64,000 nt of DNA from Halobellus sp. MBLA0158 (GCF_041477585.1 NZ_JBGNYA010000001.1:2108001-2172000), one strand, 5' to 3'. Shown: positions 35,823-45,021, counted from the first letter of the stretch. Translations and numbers: made by a program. Notes: generated from the letters alone by a model not told the origin.

Positions 35823-37217
35823 ATGCCGCGTCTCCTCCACTACTCTGACATCGAGAACGTCTACGACGACCCGGTCCGCGTGGGTCGGCTGGCGGGCGCG
35901 GTGCGCTCGCTCGACGGCCCGGACGCGGTGGTCTGCGGCAGCGGCGACGACACCGCGCCGGGCGTGCTCTCGCTCATCGAGCGCGGCCGGCAGGCGCTCG
36001 ATTTCTTCCGCGCTGTCGACGCCGACGTCGAGACCTTCGGCAACCACGACTTCGACTACGGGCCGGCGGCGGCGCGGGACCTCGTCGCCGACGCGCCCCA
36101 GACTTGGCTCTCCGCGAACGTCTTCGACGCCGACGGCGAGCGCTTCGCGGGCGACCACGTCGCCCCCGCGACCGTGATCGAGGTCGACGGGGCGCGCCTG
36201 GGGTTCTTCGGCGTCACCGACCCGGCGACGCCGTCGCTGAATCCGATGGCCGGCGACATCCGGGTCACGGACCCCTACGAGGCCGCCGCCGAGGCCGTCG
36301 CATCCCTCCGCGAGCGTGACGTCGACTACGTCGTCGCCGTCTCGCACCTGGGCGGTGGCGACGACGAACTGGTCCGCCGGGTCGACGTCGACCTCGTCCT
36401 CGGGGGGCACGTCCACGCCGAGCGCCGGGAGCGGGTCACCGGGACGCCCCTGCTCCGGCCGGGCGCGAACGGTCACGTGATCTTCGAGGTCCGCCTCGGC
36501 GACGGGATCGACGTCGTACGCCACGAGACGGGCGACGCGCCAGTCGCCGAGGACGTCGTCGAGGCCCTCGAAGGCCGCGTCGACGCCGCCGGCTTGGACG
36601 AGGTGGTCGCCCGCGTTGCGGAGCCACTGGACCGGAGCGAGGAGACGGTCTTCGGCGGCGAGTGCCGACTCGGCAACTTCGTCGCCGACGCCTACCGGTG
36701 GTCGCTCGGCGCCGACGTCGGCCTCCAGAACAGCGGCGGGATCCGCAACGGGCCGCCGCTGTCGGGCGACGTGACCGTCGCCGACCTCGTGAGCGTCATC
36801 CCCTTCGAGGAGCACGTCGTCCGCGCGGAGGTCACCGGCGCGGAACTCCGCGAGATCGCCCGCGAGTCCGCGGCCAGCGTCGTCGACTTCGGCGAGCCCG
36901 GCTGGTGGCACGGCCACTTCTCGGGGCTGTCCGTCCGCTGGGACGACGGCTCCGACGAGCTGCTCTCGGTCCGCGTCGGCGGCGAGCCGATCGATCCCGA
37001 GCGGCGCTACACGATCGCTACGTCCGCCTATCTCCTGCATACGGACCACGAGTTCCCGACGCTCGGCGAGCGACACCGCGCGGGCGAGGGCGACATCCAG
37101 TTCGAGGTGCTCGCCGCCTACGCCCGGGAGTTCGGCGTCGGCGCGGCCGTCGAGGGGCGCGTCCGGCGATACGGAGCCGACGAGGCGGAGTCGGCGCTCC
37201 GCGGGGAGTCGGAATGA
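35823..37217 (+). CDS. 5'-nucleotidase/UshA-like metallophosphoesterase, apparently cytosolic
   Basis: The 464-residue protein has the two-domain layout of UshA: an N-terminal metallophosphoesterase with GNHDFDYG, VSHLG and GGHVH metal motifs, and a C-terminal nucleotidase domain with NSGGIRNG and a PFEEHV segment. The usual first motif D-x-H reads D-I-E here (HYSDIEN), so one metal ligand differs. No signal peptide is present, unlike most relatives, so it should act inside the cell. A GTG at 35817 could add two residues. The substrate is unproven. Confidence 0.85.
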   Translation: MPRLLHYSDIENVYDDPVRVGRLAGAVRSLDGPDAVVCGSGDDTAPGVLSLIERGRQALDFFRAVDADVETFGNHDFDYGPAAARDLVADAPQTWLSANVFDADGERFAGDHVAPATVIEVDGARLGFFGVTDPATPSLNPMAGDIRVTDPYEAAAEAVASLRERDVDYVVAVSHLGGGDDELVRRVDVDLVLGGHVHAERRERVTGTPLLRPGANGHVIFEVRLGDGIDVVRHETGDAPVAEDVVEALEGRVDAAGLDEVVARVAEPLDRSEETVFGGECRLGNFVADAYRWSLGADVGLQNSGGIRNGPPLSGDVTVADLVSVIPFEEHVVRAEVTGAELREIARESAASVVDFGEPGWWHGHFSGLSVRWDDGSDELLSVRVGGEPIDPERRYTIATSAYLLHTDHEFPTLGERHRAGEGDIQFEVLAAYAREFGVGAAVEGRVRRYGADEAESALRGESE

Positions 37218-37290
37218 GACGCGGGACCGCGCCGCCGATCCCGCGGCCGAGTGGAAACGTTCAGGGGCCGCGGGGGCGTTCGCTCCGACG

Positions 37291-37695
37291 ATGACGCGCG
37301 TCGTGGTCCCCGTCCGGTATCCGCTGTCGAAGCACTCGCGAGCGACGCTGTCGGAGGCGATCCGGATCGCCGACGAGCGGGAGGCCGAGCTCACGGTCCT
37401 GCACGTCGACCTCTACCAGGAGAGCCACGGCGTGACCCGCGCCGAACTGAAGCGCGCGGTCGAGGTCGCCTTTGGCCCGCAGGACCGGACGCGGTACGTG
37501 GTCCGGCGGGGGTTCCTCGTCGAGGAGACCATCCTCGAGGAGGTCGCGGCCGACGAGGCCGACATCGTCGTCTTGGGCTCCAAACAGGCGAGCCGGTGGC
37601 GGAGTATGCTCCGGCGCTTCCTCGACGACCCCGACATCGAGTCGTACCTCCGCGAGAAGCTGGAGTGTACCGTGATCACCGTCCAGGCCGAGTAG
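37291..37695 (+). CDS. UspA-like protein without the ATP loop
   Basis: The 134-residue protein begins MTRVVVPVRYPLSKHSRATL, with the Rossmann-like UspA order and a VLGSKQASRWRSML segment where ATP-binding forms have G-x2-G-x9-G-S/T. The second and third glycines of that loop are missing, so ATP binding is doubtful. It ends VTVQAE-like. It follows the phosphoesterase gene by 73 nt. Confidence 0.75.
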   Translation: MTRVVVPVRYPLSKHSRATLSEAIRIADEREAELTVLHVDLYQESHGVTRAELKRAVEVAFGPQDRTRYVVRRGFLVEETILEEVAADEADIVVLGSKQASRWRSMLRRFLDDPDIESYLREKLECTVITVQAE

Positions 37696-37745
37696 GACCC
37701 GACGCCGCGGGGGGCCCCGGCCTCGCGACCTCGGCGGCGCTCGGG

Positions 37746-38807
37746 TCACTCCTCGCCCGCGCCCGAGGACGCGTCTCCGGGCGGGGCGCCTTCCGACGGT
37801 GGCCCGTCAGCGATCTCGGCGTCCCGCTCCCGACGCGTCGCGGGCGCCGCTTCGGCGGCGACGTCGGATCGGTCCCCTCGCTTCCCGACCGTCGCGTCCA
37901 GCGTCCCGCTCGTGTCGTCGAAGACGAGGTGACGGTGCGGGTACGCGAACTCGACGTCGCCGTCGGTCTCGGCGACGCCGTCCCAGATCCGGTCGCGGAC
38001 CCGCGACTCGACGGTCGGGATCTTGTACGGCTTGTGCGCCCAGTAGCGCAGTCGGAGGAGCACGCCGTCGTCGGCGAACTCCGAGCGGAGGACCGTCGGC
38101 CGCGCGGGGTACCGGGCGCTCCCGATGCGGATGTCCGGACCGCCGCCGATGACCGCCTCGTCGTCGGCGGCTGCGCTGCGGAGCAGCTGCTTCGCGCGCT
38201 CGGTGTCCGACTCGTAGGTGACGAGGACGTCGAGCGAGAGCCGAACGCGCTCGTCCTCGGCGGAGTAGTTCGTGACCAGCTGATCGCGGATCACCGAGTT
38301 CGGAATCACGAGGAAGGTGTTGTTGAGCGTGAACAGCTTCGTGTAGCGGATCGTGATCTCGTCGACGAAGGCGCGGCGACCGTCGGTCAGTTCGATGAGG
38401 TCGCCGATCTCGTACGGCTGGTCGGCGAGGATGAACAGGCCGTTGATGATGCTCCCGACGATCGGCGCGAGGACGATACCCAGGACCGCCGAGAACACCG
38501 TCACCGAGAGGACCAGATCGCCGACTTCGAGGCCGAGAATCCTGGCCGCGCCGCCGGCGGCGAGCAGCACGACGCTGACCCGAATCAGGCGCAAGACGGT
38601 CTGTGCGACGCTCTGGCGTCGGAACTGCTTGGCGACAGAGCGCCCGACCAGCCTGACGACGTACCGCGAGAGGAGGACGCCGAGGCCCAACATCAGGACT
38701 GCGCCGACGATCCGCCACCCCGGGAACTGGAGCCACTGCGGCACCGTCGCCGCGATCGGTCCGCTGGCGGGGGCCGTGGTGCTCGCGGCCGTCGTAGCCG
38801 ACTGCAT
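37746..38807 (-). CDS. Small-conductance mechanosensitive channel (MscS family)
   Basis: The 353-residue membrane protein has about four N-terminal helices, the pore-lining Gly/Ala-rich TM3 segment (VLGIVLAPIVGSIINGLFIL), then a beta domain with PYEIGDLIEL and IPNSVIRDQ typical of MscS. The C-terminal tail is long, acidic and probably disordered. It should open under membrane tension and release solutes during dilution. The ATG at 38807 is chosen over one at 38834. A second MscS paralogue is at 58037. Confidence 0.9.
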   Translation of the reverse strand: MQSATTAASTTAPASGPIAATVPQWLQFPGWRIVGAVLMLGLGVLLSRYVVRLVGRSVAKQFRRQSVAQTVLRLIRVSVVLLAAGGAARILGLEVGDLVLSVTVFSAVLGIVLAPIVGSIINGLFILADQPYEIGDLIELTDGRRAFVDEITIRYTKLFTLNNTFLVIPNSVIRDQLVTNYSAEDERVRLSLDVLVTYESDTERAKQLLRSAAADDEAVIGGGPDIRIGSARYPARPTVLRSEFADDGVLLRLRYWAHKPYKIPTVESRVRDRIWDGVAETDGDVEFAYPHRHLVFDDTSGTLDATVGKRGDRSDVAAEAAPATRRERDAEIADGPPSEGAPPGDASSGAGEE

Positions 38808-38890
38808 ATCTCCGTCCACGACGGGGGCGAACAAAAAGCGTTCTTCCCGTCCGGGTAAAGTGATAAGTCACCGCTCCGTGTCGGATCGGT

Positions 38891-39631
38891 ATGGCAGGCG
38901 CCTCCGACCGCGAGCCCGACTTCACGATCACCCACGACGCCGACCCGAGCGAGACGCTTCTCGTCGGCCTCTCGTCGTTCGGCCTCGCGGGGCTGACCGC
39001 CGTCGACTACCTCGTCGATCACCTCGACCTCCGCGAGCAGGGCCACCTCTCGGCGGAGGGGCTCCCCACCGTCACGCCCTTCGAGGAGGGTCGACCGCGA
39101 CATCACACCCGGCTGTTCTCCCGCGACGACCTCGACGTCTCGGTCCTCGTCGGCGAGCTGTTCGTCCCCGTCGGCGCCGGGCGGGCCTTCGCGGACGCGA
39201 TCCTCGACTGGACCGAGGCGAACGGCGTCCGCGACGTGGCGATCCTCTCGGGCGTGCCCATCCCCCACGGGCCGGACGACCACCGGACGTACTACATCGC
39301 GACCGACGACTACCGCGAGCGGTACCTCGGGGAGTCCCCGATCCCGCCGATGGGGCGGGGGTTCCTCGACGGGACCAACGCGGCGCTCATCGAGCGCGGC
39401 CTCGACTCGCCGCTCGGCGTCTGCACGTACGTGACGCCCGTCCACGCCCGCGTGCCCGACGTCGAGGCGTCGATCCGCCTCGTCGAGACGGTCCAGTCGG
39501 TGTACGGCCTCGACGTCGACGCCGGCCCGCTCGAAGCGTTCGCGGGCGAGATCGAACAGTACTACGCCGAACTCGCCGAGCGGATGGACGCCCGCGACGA
39601 AGACCTCCCCGAGGATCGGATGTATATGTGA
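38891..39631 (+). CDS. PAC2-family protein (proteasome assembly chaperone-like)
   Basis: The 246-residue protein matches the archaeal PAC2 family: LLVGLSSFGLAGLTAVDYLV at the N-terminus, a central LVGELFVPVGAG and ILSGVPIPHG, and a C-terminal helix rich in acidic residues ending in RMYM. Eukaryotic relatives help assemble the 20S proteasome; archaeal roles are unproven. No proteasome gene adjoins. Confidence 0.88.
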   Translation: MAGASDREPDFTITHDADPSETLLVGLSSFGLAGLTAVDYLVDHLDLREQGHLSAEGLPTVTPFEEGRPRHHTRLFSRDDLDVSVLVGELFVPVGAGRAFADAILDWTEANGVRDVAILSGVPIPHGPDDHRTYYIATDDYRERYLGESPIPPMGRGFLDGTNAALIERGLDSPLGVCTYVTPVHARVPDVEASIRLVETVQSVYGLDVDAGPLEAFAGEIEQYYAELAERMDARDEDLPEDRMYM

Positions 39632-39669
39632 CCGTCGATCGTGGAAAACGACGTTTCGGAATCTAGTGC

Positions 39670-39694
39670 TACTCGAAGCATAGTAAATTGTAAG
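39670..39694 (+). promoter_or_regulatory. trmB promoter with a TrmB-like motif
   Basis: TACT-N7-TAGTA at 39670-39685 differs by one base from TACT-N7/8-GAGTA, the motif I recall for Halobacterium TrmB. It directly precedes and partly overlaps an AT-rich box (TAAATTGTAA, 39684-39693) that sits about 27 nt before the trmB ATG. Autoregulation is the simple inference. Confidence 0.5.
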
Positions 39695-39717
39695 TGGGCG
39701 CGACGAGACGGGCTCGT

Positions 39718-40779
39718 ATGGCAGACGAACTCCGGACGACGCTCGAACGCGTCGGAGAGCGATTCAACCTCGGCGAGTACGAGATCGAGGCCTACCTGGC
39801 CGTCCTCGAACACGGCGAGCTGACGGCCTCGGAGATCGCCGACGGGACCGAGATCCCCCAACCGCGGGTGTACGACACCGTTCGGAGCCTCTCGGACCGC
39901 GGCCTCGTCGAACTGCGGGAGTCGCGGCCGATGAAGGTCGTCGCCGTCGACCCCGACGACGCCTTCGGGAACGTGAAGCAGTCGCTCGACGACCTGGTCT
40001 CGGAACTGGAGGCCCGATACACCGCGCCGGCGCGGGACACCGAGGCCGTCTCGCTGGTGAAGTCGCGGTCGACGATCCTCCGGTACATCGAGGAGATCAT
40101 CGACGACGCCGAGTACGAGCTCGTGCTGTCGCTCACGCCGGACCTCCTCCGTCGCTTCCGCGACGACCTCGCGGCCGCGATCGACGACGGCGTGAGCATC
40201 GACCTGCTCGTGACGCCCGCCTCGCGCGCGCCCGACCCCGAGGAGTTCGACTACCTGGAGATCGCCACCGTCGCCCGCGCCCGCCGCGGGATCACGACGC
40301 CCGTGCTGGCGGTCGCCGACGGCAACTACTCGATCTACGCGACCCAGGACGCCCTCCGCGACGACCGCGACCGCTACGGCGTCATCTTCAACCGCTCGGC
40401 GCTCGGCTTCCTGGTCTCGGGCTTCTTCGGGACCGTCCTGTGGACGACCGCGGAGACGCTCGTCGCAGACGGCAAGCGCCGGCCCTTCCCGCGCCGCTAC
40501 GCGTCGATCCGCCGCGCGGTGAAGGACGTCCGGGAGTTCGACGGGCCGTTCTACGCGTCGGTGACGGGACGGGACGTCGAGACGGGCGACCCCGTCCTCG
40601 TCGAGGGCGAGGTCGAGACGACGACGTTCGAAGAGACGGAGGAGGTCGCCTCGCTCCGCCTGGAGACCGAGGAGGGCATCCTCGAAGTCGGCGGCCTCGT
40701 GGCCTCGCTCGAAGACGTCGAGGCCCAGGAAATCATCCTCGGGCGGGACGGGATCCCGGACCGCGACCAGTTCGAGTGA
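39718..40779 (+). CDS. trmB: TrmB-family sugar-responsive transcriptional regulator
   Basis: The 353-residue protein has an N-terminal winged helix (about 10-80) with [24 protein letters not shown] as the recognition region, a coiled coil (about 83-105) and a C-terminal sugar-sensing domain of the TrmB type (from about 115 to the end). In Halobacterium and Haloferax TrmB controls gluconeogenesis and cofactor genes in response to glucose. The ATG at 39718 was chosen over one at 39694 because family proteins begin [10 protein letters not shown] and the promoter lies just upstream. A TbsP-like gene also occurs in this window. Confidence 0.88.
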   Translation: MADELRTTLERVGERFNLGEYEIEAYLAVLEHGELTASEIADGTEIPQPRVYDTVRSLSDRGLVELRESRPMKVVAVDPDDAFGNVKQSLDDLVSELEARYTAPARDTEAVSLVKSRSTILRYIEEIIDDAEYELVLSLTPDLLRRFRDDLAAAIDDGVSIDLLVTPASRAPDPEEFDYLEIATVARARRGITTPVLAVADGNYSIYATQDALRDDRDRYGVIFNRSALGFLVSGFFGTVLWTTAETLVADGKRRPFPRRYASIRRAVKDVREFDGPFYASVTGRDVETGDPVLVEGEVETTTFEETEEVASLRLETEEGILEVGGLVASLEDVEAQEIILGRDGIPDRDQFE

Positions 40780-40806
40780 CCGGGGCTCCGCCGGCGGCCC
40801 GACCCG

Positions 40807-41442
40807 TCAGGACCCGCCGATCGCCTCCCAGTCGGTCACGTCGGTGACCGTCCGGTTCCGGAGGTCGACGACCGCGGTGTACCGCGTCTCGCCGGTCGCG
40901 TTCCGAACCCTGACCACCGCCTCACCGGGGACGTAGCTCCGATTGCGGGTGACCGTGACCGAGCCCGACTCCGAGGTGGAGTCGACCCGGAAGACGGACG
41001 CGTCTCCCTCGCCGGCCCCGCCTTCAGATGAAACTTCGTATTCGACGTGTCGACCGACGTCGAGCCGCTGGATCGGTTCGACGACCAGTCGCGGATCCCG
41101 CACCGTCGAGAGGTATCGCCGGAGCGTCCTGTTGTTCCGCGCGACGGCCTTCGCTCGCTCACGCTGGCGCTCGGTGAGCGGGCCCTCGTCGACCGAGAGG
41201 CTGTACCGCCTCGCTCCGGTGCGTTCGATCTCGACGCTCCGTATCTCGCTCGTGTCGTTCGCGACGACCGCCTCCCGGCCGTCGCCCGCGACCGTGACCG
41301 AGTCCTCGGAGACGACGAACGCGCCCCCGGGGTCGGGAGTCGCCGGGCCGATACCGATCGCGACGCCGATACCACCGATCGCGACGCCGACCGCCGCCAG
41401 TCCGAACAGGAGGGCGATCGGCGAGCGGGGAGCGGATACCAT
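40807..41442 (-). CDS. Membrane-anchored extracytoplasmic protein
   Basis: I do not recognise a named function. The 211-residue product has one N-terminal hydrophobic segment (about 8-32) and a large polar domain with repeated beta-like segments and a central basic patch (TERQRERAKAVARNN). It has no cysteines. It is divergent from a membrane-tethered HTH gene, with a symmetric repeat between them. The ATG at 41442 is preferred over a GTG at 41445. Confidence 0.65.
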   Translation of the reverse strand: MVSAPRSPIALLFGLAAVGVAIGGIGVAIGIGPATPDPGGAFVVSEDSVTVAGDGREAVVANDTSEIRSVEIERTGARRYSLSVDEGPLTERQRERAKAVARNNRTLRRYLSTVRDPRLVVEPIQRLDVGRHVEYEVSSEGGAGEGDASVFRVDSTSESGSVTVTRNRSYVPGEAVVRVRNATGETRYTAVVDLRNRTVTDVTDWEAIGGS

Positions 41443-41493
41443 CACTCGACCGTTGTGTGAAAGGCCTCATCAGCGCTTCGTCGGAAGGCGTTC

Positions 41494-41527
41494 GAAACGG
41501 CTTCGAAACGCGTTTCATCGGTGTTTC
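41494..41527. promoter_or_regulatory. Symmetric array of four GAAAC half-sites
   Basis: GAAAC occurs at 41494-41498 and 41505-41509, and its complement GTTTC at 41512-41516 and 41523-41527. The spacing is 11, 7 and 11 bp and is exactly symmetric about 41510.5. The inner pair forms the perfect 12-bp palindrome GAAACGCGTTTC. The array lies between two divergent genes, about 60 nt before the HTH gene. Two stacked dimers of a regulator would fit. Confidence 0.6.
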
Positions 41528-41587
41528 AGTCGCTTTCGCGGGCAAATAGGATAACTTACATACGGGTCGAAATGCCAAGCCCCGACG

Positions 41588-42148
41588 ATGGAAGCCCTCC
41601 GAGACGACCGCCTGATCGCGGCGACGGTCTTCGTCGTCGCGACGCTGGTGTTGACGGTGCAGTTCCTCACCCCCTCGCCCGTCGTCGTGTCCGTCGGAGA
41701 CGGCGGCGCAACGACGACCGAGCTGGGGAGCTACTACACGCGGGAGGACGCCGCCCTCCTCGCCATCGCGGCGTGCCTGTTCGGCGCGGCGGGGACCTAC
41801 CTATTCGCCTCCCTCCGCAGCGATCCGGCGACAGGGGAAAACGAAGCCGACGCTCAGCCCGAACCCGAGACGTCGAATCCGGGGTCGGAGTCCGAACGGG
41901 AGTCGGAATCAGCACGCGAGGACACCCGCCGGGACGAGTGGGCGGCGACGGCGGACCGCCTCGCCGGCACCGAGGAGACCGTCTACCGGACCGTCCTGGA
42001 AGCGGAGGGAGAGCTCCCGCAGGCCGAGGTAGTGGAGCGGACCGACCTCTCGAAGGCGACCGTCAGTCGGGTGCTGGACAGCCTGGAGCGCCGGGATCTG
42101 GTGGATCGGCGTCGGCGCGGCCTGGGGAACGTCGTGCGCCTCCGCTGA
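41588..42148 (+). CDS. Membrane-tethered winged-helix regulator
   Basis: The 186-residue protein has two N-terminal hydrophobic helices (about 9-28 and 57-75) flanking a short external loop, an acidic low-complexity linker (78-118) and a C-terminal winged helix: LPQAEVVERTDLSKATVSRVLDSLERRDLVDR (about 141-172) then RRRGLGNVVRLR. It could sense an envelope signal and regulate DNA directly, as ToxR-like or haloarchaeal membrane-HTH proteins do. A TTACATA box about 27 nt upstream is its promoter. The adjacent half-site array may be its target. Confidence 0.78.
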   Translation: MEALRDDRLIAATVFVVATLVLTVQFLTPSPVVVSVGDGGATTTELGSYYTREDAALLAIAACLFGAAGTYLFASLRSDPATGENEADAQPEPETSNPGSESERESESAREDTRRDEWAATADRLAGTEETVYRTVLEAEGELPQAEVVERTDLSKATVSRVLDSLERRDLVDRRRRGLGNVVRLR

Positions 42149-42207
42149 TCGTGGCCCGGCGGGAGACACAACGGCTTTACCCCTCCCTTCGCAATCGGAT
42201 TTGACTG

Positions 42208-43365
42208 ATGGAGTCGCGCACGCGGACCTACCTGGAGGGGCGGTTCGGCGACTACTACCGCCGGAGCGACGTCGCCCTGCCGCCCGCGGCCGAGCGCCGC
42301 GAGTGGGGGCACATCCCCTGGAGCGCGGGCTCGACCACGATGGTCCGACACCAGTCGCTGCTGGACATCGGCGACCTCTCGGACTTCCTCCACCGGACCG
42401 CGCCGCGGCACGTCTACTTCTCGTCGGCGCGCTTCGCCGACCCCGGCGCGGGCTCGATGGACGAGAAGGGCTGGCAGTCCGCGGACCTCGTCTTCGACCT
42501 CGACGCCGATCACCTCCCGGCCGTCGATCCCGCGGAGGCCTCCTACGCGGAGATGCTCGCGGCCTGCAAGGAGGAGCTCCTGAACCTCCTTTCGTTCGTC
42601 GACGACGACTTCGACTTCTCGGACGTCACGGTGGTCTTCTCCGGCGGCCGGGGCTACCACGTCCACGTCCGCGACCCCGAGGTCCGGGGGCTGGACAGCG
42701 AGGCCCGCCGGGAGATCGTCGACTACGTCCGGGCGATCGACCTCGACGTCGACGGCCTGATCGAGACGCGCTCGGTCCGGGGGACGACCCGGCGGATGCT
42801 CCGCCGCCGCGGCGGGTGGGGCGCCCGCGTCCACCGGCGGCTCGTCGACCTGTCCGAGCGCCTGCGGGAGATGGACGAGGGCGATGCGCTCGATCGCCTC
42901 CAGGAGCTGGAGGGGATCGGCGCCGGGCGCGCGGAGACGATCCTCGGCCAGATCGAGCACAACTTCGACGCGATCCGCGAGGGCAACGTCGAGGCCGGCG
43001 GCCCGGGCACGCGGATCCTCGTCGAGGCGCTCGCCGAGGAGGCGATCGAGGCGGAGACCGCGCCGATCGACGAGCCCGTGACGACGGACACGAAGCGGCT
43101 CATCCGCCTGCCGGGGAGCCTCCACGGCGGGTCCGGCCTCGCGGTGACGCCGCTCGATCGCGACGAGATCGAGGCGTTCAGGCCGCTTGAGGACGCGATC
43201 CCGGACCGCTTCCGCGGGCGGGAGATCCGGGTCTCTGTCACCGAGCCCGGCCCGGTCGACTTCGACGGCGACACGTTTACTATCCCGGAGGGAGAGCAAT
43301 CCGTAGAAGAGTGCCTCGGGATCTTCTTGATGACCCGGGGACGCGCGGAGAAGATCAAAGAGTGA
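42208..43365 (+). CDS. priS: DNA primase small (catalytic) subunit
   Basis: The 385-residue protein makes RNA/DNA primers at replication forks together with PriL. Catalytic aspartates are in LVFDLDADH (D97 and D99), and [10 protein letters not shown] (145-154) and the later [16 protein letters not shown] segment match the family. GGCTTTACC about 27 nt upstream is its promoter. The GINS gene follows after 19 nt, a conserved archaeal replication pairing. The large subunit gene is not in the window. Confidence 0.95.
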   Translation: MESRTRTYLEGRFGDYYRRSDVALPPAAERREWGHIPWSAGSTTMVRHQSLLDIGDLSDFLHRTAPRHVYFSSARFADPGAGSMDEKGWQSADLVFDLDADHLPAVDPAEASYAEMLAACKEELLNLLSFVDDDFDFSDVTVVFSGGRGYHVHVRDPEVRGLDSEARREIVDYVRAIDLDVDGLIETRSVRGTTRRMLRRRGGWGARVHRRLVDLSERLREMDEGDALDRLQELEGIGAGRAETILGQIEHNFDAIREGNVEAGGPGTRILVEALAEEAIEAETAPIDEPVTTDTKRLIRLPGSLHGGSGLAVTPLDRDEIEAFRPLEDAIPDRFRGREIRVSVTEPGPVDFDGDTFTIPEGEQSVEECLGIFLMTRGRAEKIKE

Positions 43366-43384
43366 CACGAGTGAGGGACCGAGA

Positions 43385-44479
43385 ATGGATCTAGACGAGC
43401 TGCGGAGCGTCCAGCGGACCGAGCGTCAGAAGGACAGCCTCCAGCACCTCCGCGACTCGTTCTACGAGGACGTCGCCGACTACATCGCCGACCGGAAGGC
43501 AGAGCGCAAGCGCCTCGCCCAGGATGCGGACGACCCGTTCTCGGACCCCGACGTGGGGCGGCTGACCGACGAGATCGAGACCGCAGAGGACGTCGTCGAG
43601 GCCATCTACGAGCGCCGCGTCGGCAAGGTCGTCAAGCTGGCGTCGTTCGCGGCCGCGGATATGAACGCCGACACCGGCGGCCTGACGGCCGAAGAGCGGA
43701 ACCTCTTCGAGGACCTCGTGGCGCGGATCAAGGGGAACCGCGAGACCGTCCTCGACGTCCTCGCCGGCGAGGGAGGCTCGTCGGGGGAGTCGCCGGCGAC
43801 GTCACCGTCGACGCCGTCGGAATCGGCCGCGGCCGGCGGCGCGGACCCCACGCCGGCCGACCCCTCGCGAGCGCCCGAATCGGAGCCCCAACAGAGCGCG
43901 TCGCCAGCGGCGGACGACGGCGCCTCAGCGTCCGACGGGACGCCGCCGACGCCGGACGACGTCCTCGCCGAGGCGATGGGCGGCGGCTCGGCCTCCGGCG
44001 AGGCCGCGTCCGCGGACCCGACCGAGAGCGAGGGGTCGGATCCGACGGTCCCCCCGGACGCCCCGCCCGATGCGGTCGCGGCGGACGCCCCGGTCGTCGG
44101 CGACGAGCAGAGCGACCAAGGCCCAAACCGAGAGCCGACGAACGGTGACGGCCGCGACGAGGCTTCCGACCCGCCGGGTGGACCGGAGGCCGTCCGCGAC
44201 GGAGGCGTCGCCGCGGCCGCCGACTCGGGAGGGTCCGCGACCGACTCCGCTGGTGAGGCCGCCGGCGACGACGCGGCGGCCACTGCCGAGTCCGCGTCCG
44301 ACTCCGACGCCCGAACCGGGGACACAGAGCGCGTGACGCTCAAGATCACAGAGGACGTGGGGCGGATCTTCGGCGTCGACGAGCGGGAGTACGACCTCGC
44401 CTCCGAGGACGTCGTCACCCTCCCGACGACCAACGCGGGGCCGCTCATAGAGCGGGACGCGGCCGAGCGACTGGAGTGA
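43385..44479 (+). CDS. GINS complex subunit with very long disordered linker
   Basis: The 364-residue protein has a GINS A domain (about 1-125; YERRVGKVVKLASFAAAD) and a B-domain-like C-terminal segment (about 315-364; VTLKITEDVGRIFGVDEREYDL) separated by a Ser/Ala/Glu/Asp/Pro linker of nearly 190 residues. Archaeal Gins51 proteins are usually under 200 residues. It should link MCM and the primase at the fork. It lies directly after priS, supporting the assignment. Confidence 0.88.
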   Translation: MDLDELRSVQRTERQKDSLQHLRDSFYEDVADYIADRKAERKRLAQDADDPFSDPDVGRLTDEIETAEDVVEAIYERRVGKVVKLASFAAADMNADTGGLTAEERNLFEDLVARIKGNRETVLDVLAGEGGSSGESPATSPSTPSESAAAGGADPTPADPSRAPESEPQQSASPAADDGASASDGTPPTPDDVLAEAMGGGSASGEAASADPTESEGSDPTVPPDAPPDAVAADAPVVGDEQSDQGPNREPTNGDGRDEASDPPGGPEAVRDGGVAAAADSGGSATDSAGEAAGDDAAATAESASDSDARTGDTERVTLKITEDVGRIFGVDEREYDLASEDVVTLPTTNAGPLIERDAAERLE

Positions 44480-44537
44480 GTCGGCAACCCCCGCGGTCGA
44501 ACGGTACGTTCAAGCGGCCGAGCGCGGAACCCCCACT

Positions 44538-45011
44538 GTGCTCGACCAAGGCGCCCCCGCACCGAACTTCGAGTTGCCCGACCAGTACGGCGAGCGCGCC
44601 TCGCTCGCGGACCACCGCGGCGAGTACGTCGTAGTCTACTTCTACCCCCGCGCCGACACGCCAGGGTGTACGACCGAGGCCTGCGGCTTCCGCGACGTCT
44701 ACGACGAGTTCGAAGCGCGCGGCGTGACGGTGTTCGGCATCAGCGACGACCCCGTCTCTGACCTCGCGGACTTCGCCGACGACTACGACCTGCCGTTCCG
44801 ACTGCTCTCCGACGAGGACGGCGCCGTCGCGAGCGCCTACGACTCCTACGGCGAGAAGAATATGTTCGGCAACACCTTCGACGGCGTGTTCCGGAACACC
44901 TACGTCGTCGATCCCGAGGGCGAGATCGCGCTCGCCTACGAGGGCGTCTCGCCCGAGGACCACGCCGTCGAGATCCTCGACGACCTGGCCGACCTCGGCG
45001 TCGAAGCCTGA
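44538..45011 (+). CDS. Thioredoxin-dependent peroxiredoxin, BCP/PrxQ type
   Basis: The 157-residue protein has the BCP motif YPRADTPGCTTEACGFRD, with peroxidatic cysteine C44-like in TPGCT and a resolving cysteine five residues on (C-T-T-E-A-C). This differs from the 1-Cys peroxiredoxin at 14399. It should reduce peroxides with thioredoxin. The start is GTG. It converges with cdc48. Confidence 0.93.
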   Translation: MLDQGAPAPNFELPDQYGERASLADHRGEYVVVYFYPRADTPGCTTEACGFRDVYDEFEARGVTVFGISDDPVSDLADFADDYDLPFRLLSDEDGAVASAYDSYGEKNMFGNTFDGVFRNTYVVDPEGEIALAYEGVSPEDHAVEILDDLADLGVEA

Positions 45012-45021
45012 GGCGATCGAC

